Made by a program: the position numbers and the translations under genes. From Desulfobacterales bacterium (GTDB lineage Bacteria; Desulfobacterota; Desulfobacteria; Desulfobacterales; SpSt-501), in contig JALOOU010000028.1 in the NCBI GenBank assembly GCA_025454255.1, forward strand, positions 1 through 47,362: a stretch of 47,362 nt of DNA, read 5' to 3'. Below, piece by piece: positions 44,961 to 47,362 of the stretch. Under the pieces are notes generated by a model. The model did no database searches. It was not told where the DNA came from and was given only the letters and a program-made list of their open reading frames with translations. Position 1 is the first letter of the stretch. Every line of letters starts with the position of its first letter.

Positions 44961-45665
44961 ATGCAAAACATCCTCGATTTGACCGTCGTCCGATCCGGCG
45001 GCCCCGCCGAACGGCAATCTTTCGCGGTCCGGAAAATGTTCAACGCCGGCTGGGTGGGGCGGGATAAAAAAGCCCTGCAGCATCATATCGACGAGTTGGC
45101 CAAGTTGGGGGTGCCCCCGCCCAAGCACGTCCCCACCCTGTTCGCCCTGGGCAACCACCTGCTGACCACCGCGGACGCCATCCAGGTGCACGGGGACGAA
45201 ACCTCTGGCGAAGTGGAGTATGTGCTTCTGTGGCAGCGGGGCGAGATCCTGGTCGGAGTGGGTTCCGACCACACCGACCGTAGGCTTGAGGCCCACTCCA
45301 TCCCCAAGGCCAAAAATCTCTGCCTCAATGTGATGGCCCCCACGGTTTGGCCCTACGCCGAGGTGAGGGGCCACTTCGAAAAGCTGGTGCTGGAAAGCCA
45401 CGTCGTCCGGGGCGGTTCCCGCCAGCTCTACCAGCGGGATGCCTGCGGCGCGATTCTGGAGCCGGCCTATTGGGTCGATTTCCTCAACCGGCAGTTGGGC
45501 GGTTTAGAGGATGGGCTGGTTCTCTTCTCGGGGACCATCGGCACCGTATCCGGGCTGCTCGTCGGCGACGCCTACGATTTTTCGCTGACCGACCCGGTCC
45601 TCAAACGCGTAATTTCCCATCGATATAGCTGCCCGGCCCTGACCGGCGCCCTGGAGGACTACTGA
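44961..45665 (+). CDS. DUF2848 family protein
   Basis: This 234-residue protein is recognised as DUF2848 by VGVGSDHTDRRLEAHSIPKAKN, the EVEYVLLWQRGEI stretch just before it, and VLFSGTIGTVSGLLVG near the C-terminus. The fold seems related to fumarylacetoacetase-type hydrolases, an inference from the short conserved motifs, and no enzyme activity is established. It sits between a TRAP transporter and an amidase-family gene, with GGGAGAT about ten bases upstream of the ATG. It overlaps the next gene by one base, so translation is coupled. A C-C hydrolase-like or lactam-opening activity is possible. Confidence 0.8.
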   Translation: MQNILDLTVVRSGGPAERQSFAVRKMFNAGWVGRDKKALQHHIDELAKLGVPPPKHVPTLFALGNHLLTTADAIQVHGDETSGEVEYVLLWQRGEILVGVGSDHTDRRLEAHSIPKAKNLCLNVMAPTVWPYAEVRGHFEKLVLESHVVRGGSRQLYQRDACGAILEPAYWVDFLNRQLGGLEDGLVLFSGTIGTVSGLLVGDAYDFSLTDPVLKRVISHRYSCPALTGALEDY

Positions 45666-46465
45666 TGCCCGAATTGACCCTGGCCCTGGCGCAAATGAGC
45701 GCCGGCCCCGACCCCGCCGAGAACCTGCTGAAAGCCAGGGAGTATGCCGGACGGGCCGCCAAGGCGGGCGCCCGCTTGCTTCTTTTCCCTGAGATGTTCA
45801 TGGCGCTGCCCCAGGCGGGCGAGCCCCTCGGCAAAGTGGCCGAGCCCCTGGATGGGCCTTTTGCCTCCGCGCTCGCCGGGTTGGGAAGGGAATTTCAGAT
45901 TTACATCGCCGGATGCGTATGGGAAAAGGCGCCCGGAAGCCAAAAAGTCTTCAACGTGGCCTGTCTCTTCGACCCCGAAGGGAGGATCATCGCCCACTAC
46001 CGCAAGCTCCACCTCTTCGACGCCCTGAGCGTGCGGGAGTCGGATCTGATGCTGCCCGGGGCAACCCCCCCGCCGGTGGTCCGCGCGGCCGGTTTCAATG
46101 TGGGCCTCGCCATCTGCTACGACCTGCGCTTCCCCGAGGTTTTTCGGTTCATGGCGGAAAAGGGGGTGGAGCTGATCCTGGTACCCGCCGCCTGGTACGC
46201 GGGGCCGCTGAAGGAAGAACAGTGGCTCACCTTGCTGCGCGCGCGCGCCATGGAGAACGTCTGCTATGCGGCGGGCGCGGTTCTGGCGGGCCCGCCCTTC
46301 TCAGGCCGCAGCGCGGCCTACGATCCTTACGGCGTCGTCCTGGTGGACAGCGGCGAGGGGGAGGGCCTGTTGCTGGCCCGATTGGACAGTGCGCGCATCG
46401 CTCAGGTCCGCTCCAAACTGCCGGCGCTCTCCCACCGCCGGTCCGACATCTTCAAACTCGCCTGA
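45665..46465 (+). CDS. carbon-nitrogen hydrolase (nitrilase superfamily amidase)
   Basis: The 266-residue enzyme belongs to the nitrilase superfamily. Its Glu-Lys-Cys triad is intact: Glu43 in LLLFPEMFM, Lys114 in AHYRKLHLFD, and Cys151 in AICYDLRFPE; the second family Glu is visible near the HLFDA region. These hydrolyse amide C-N bonds, with omega-amidase-like members closest in layout, but the substrate here is unknown. The ATG overlaps the DUF2848 stop by one base. The likely role in the cluster is to cut an open-chain amide produced or imported upstream. Confidence 0.88.
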   Translation: MPELTLALAQMSAGPDPAENLLKAREYAGRAAKAGARLLLFPEMFMALPQAGEPLGKVAEPLDGPFASALAGLGREFQIYIAGCVWEKAPGSQKVFNVACLFDPEGRIIAHYRKLHLFDALSVRESDLMLPGATPPPVVRAAGFNVGLAICYDLRFPEVFRFMAEKGVELILVPAAWYAGPLKEEQWLTLLRARAMENVCYAAGAVLAGPPFSGRSAAYDPYGVVLVDSGEGEGLLLARLDSARIAQVRSKLPALSHRRSDIFKLA

Positions 46466-46477
46466 AGCGTTTCCAGC

Positions 46478-47218
46478 GTGGGGTACGACCACCACATCCT
46501 GCTGCCGGGCGTTCCGGCATCCTCCGCCCGCGGGGCGCTGGGCTGGTGCTCGGTCGTCCTGGTGCGGGGGGCGGGTCAAAACCTCCTCTTCGATACCGGC
46601 TCACATGGCGACCGCCGGCAGCTCGCCGAGGCCTTGGGCCGCCTCGATATCGCACCGGCGGATATCCAAGCGGTCTATCTCTCCCATTTCCACTATGACC
46701 ATGTGTTGAACGCCGATCTCTTCCCGAATGCGCGGCTGCTCGTATCGGTGAAAGAGTGGGAGTACGTCCAAAGCGGCGCCTTCAGGGAGGCGGGCGACCC
46801 TTTCGTGCCAACCAGTCTCATCGGCTGGGCGGCCGGTCGGGTGGAGCTCTTCGAGGCGGGACAGGACCTTCTGCCGGGGCTGATCGCCCTGCCGCTGCCC
46901 GGGCACACCCCGGGCCTTTGCGGTCTTTTGTTGGAGCGGGAAAAAACCCTGCTGGCCGGAGACGGAGTCAAAAACGGCTGGGAGTTCGCGCGCCGCCGGC
47001 CGCCGCCATGTTTTTTCTCGACACGCGCCGCGCTGGAAAGCTACGAGCGGGCGGCGGCGGCGGCAGAGTTGATCGTCCCCGGCCACGACCGGCCCTTCCG
47101 GGTCGGTCGGGAAGGAAAAATCGCCTACGTTGCGGGATCTGCCGTCGAGATCAGTTTTTTTCCGGACCCGGACGCCCCCCCCCGCACGATTCTCCTCTCC
47201 TCGCAGAAAATGATCTGA
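46478..47218 (+). CDS. metallo-beta-lactamase-fold hydrolase
   Basis: The 246-residue enzyme has the metal-binding HxHxDH motif in YLSHFHYDHVLN (His70, His72, Asp74, His75), a third ligand in PGHTPGLCG, the bridging Asp in LLAGDGVKN and a last His in VPGHDRPF. The layout fits lactonase-like or N-acyl-hydrolase members of the superfamily. It uses two metal ions, and a small lactone, lactam or thioester would suit the operon, but this is inference. The GTG at 46478 follows the amidase stop by 12 bases. No ribosome site is obvious, so coupling is likely. Confidence 0.82.
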   Translation: MGYDHHILLPGVPASSARGALGWCSVVLVRGAGQNLLFDTGSHGDRRQLAEALGRLDIAPADIQAVYLSHFHYDHVLNADLFPNARLLVSVKEWEYVQSGAFREAGDPFVPTSLIGWAAGRVELFEAGQDLLPGLIALPLPGHTPGLCGLLLEREKTLLAGDGVKNGWEFARRRPPPCFFSTRAALESYERAAAAAELIVPGHDRPFRVGREGKIAYVAGSAVEISFFPDPDAPPRTILLSSQKMI

Positions 47219-47223
47219 GGGCA

Positions 47224-47259
47224 TAAAAAAAGGGAACAGGCAAAAAAGCCCGTTCCCTT
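47224..47259 (-). terminator. rho-independent terminator of rpsI
   Basis: Stem AAGGGAACAGGC at 47230-47241 pairs with GCCCGTTCCCTT at 47248-47259 with one G-T pair and a six-base A loop. In the minus-strand direction it is followed by a run of T (the AAAAAAA at 47224-47230 on this strand), so it stops transcripts from the ribosomal gene. The plus-strand side lacks a T-run. Confidence 0.85.
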
Positions 47260-47285
47260 GGAGGGTGCGAATGAAAAACGGCGGA

Positions 47286-47362
47286 TCAGCGCTTGGAGAA
47301 CTGGAACCGTGCGCGCGCCGAACGCTGGCCGTATTTTTTGCGCTCCTTGACCCGCGGGTCGC
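47286..47362 (-). CDS. rpsI: 30S ribosomal protein S9, C-terminal end (cut by window)
   Basis: The final 25 residues of the frame read as DPRVKERKKYGQRSARARFQ then FSKR, the universally conserved C-terminus of ribosomal protein S9, whose terminal Lys-Arg reaches the P site of the ribosome. The stop is at 47286-47288 and the rest lies beyond the window. Its terminator is 27 bases downstream. The operon would normally begin with rplM upstream. Confidence 0.93.
   Translation of the reverse strand, partial: DPRVKERKKYGQRSARARFQFSKR

Overview
The window reads as chromosome from a GC-rich, probably uncultured Desulfobacterota-like (deltaproteobacterial) bacterium. This is an inference from gene content: FadJ-type beta-oxidation with a MerR regulator, an AroQ-AroE fusion, GspA/ExeA-OmpA, LarE, DUF1847, TRAP transport and very high third-position GC. 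There is no rRNA or single marker that fixes the taxon. No tRNA, rRNA or CRISPR array was recognised.

Layout. 1-1760: remnants of mobile DNA (frameshifted ISL3 transposase, truncated IS630 transposase, fragment of a Fic protein). 1754-5700: an ALDH7-type aldehyde dehydrogenase, a gap holding a dispersed palindromic repeat, a fosmidomycin-resistance-type MFS pump and uppP. 6010-13096: a fatty-acid/acyl-CoA island; on the minus strand fadJ-like enzyme, thiolase and amidase, divergent from a plus-strand MerR regulator, hotdog thioesterase and DUF1847 protein, with two promoters back to back between them. 13244-19088: minus-strand aroB, chorismate mutase-shikimate dehydrogenase fusion and aroA behind a long leader, preceded by pgk and a HAD hydrolase. 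19185-23268: a solitary DNA methyltransferase, a Dus-type tRNA dihydrouridine synthase, a small coiled-coil protein, a PfkB kinase and a CDP-alcohol phosphatidyltransferase. 23354-26353: a tight lrp-lysA-MFS unit. 26548-29783: an AAA ATPase fused to an OmpA domain, a periplasmic retropepsin-like protease and larE.

29914-37556: a peptide-uptake operon (substrate-binding protein, DppB, DppC, DppD, DppF) ending in an M24 peptidase. DppB is frameshifted and appears internally deleted; the binding protein and DppC both carry unusual insertions. The apparent logic is import of oligopeptides and cleavage inside the cell.

37535-47218: a plus-strand catabolic cluster. It starts with an old-yellow-enzyme type reductase and pxpABC (5-oxoprolinase), in a segment of visibly lower GC, and continues with a complete TRAP transporter, a DUF2848 protein, a nitrilase-superfamily amidase and a metallo-beta-lactamase-fold hydrolase. 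This set plausibly imports and opens a cyclic amide or 5-oxoproline-like carboxylate and is the best candidate for an undescribed pathway. The right edge holds the end of rpsI (ribosomal protein S9) on the minus strand with its terminator.
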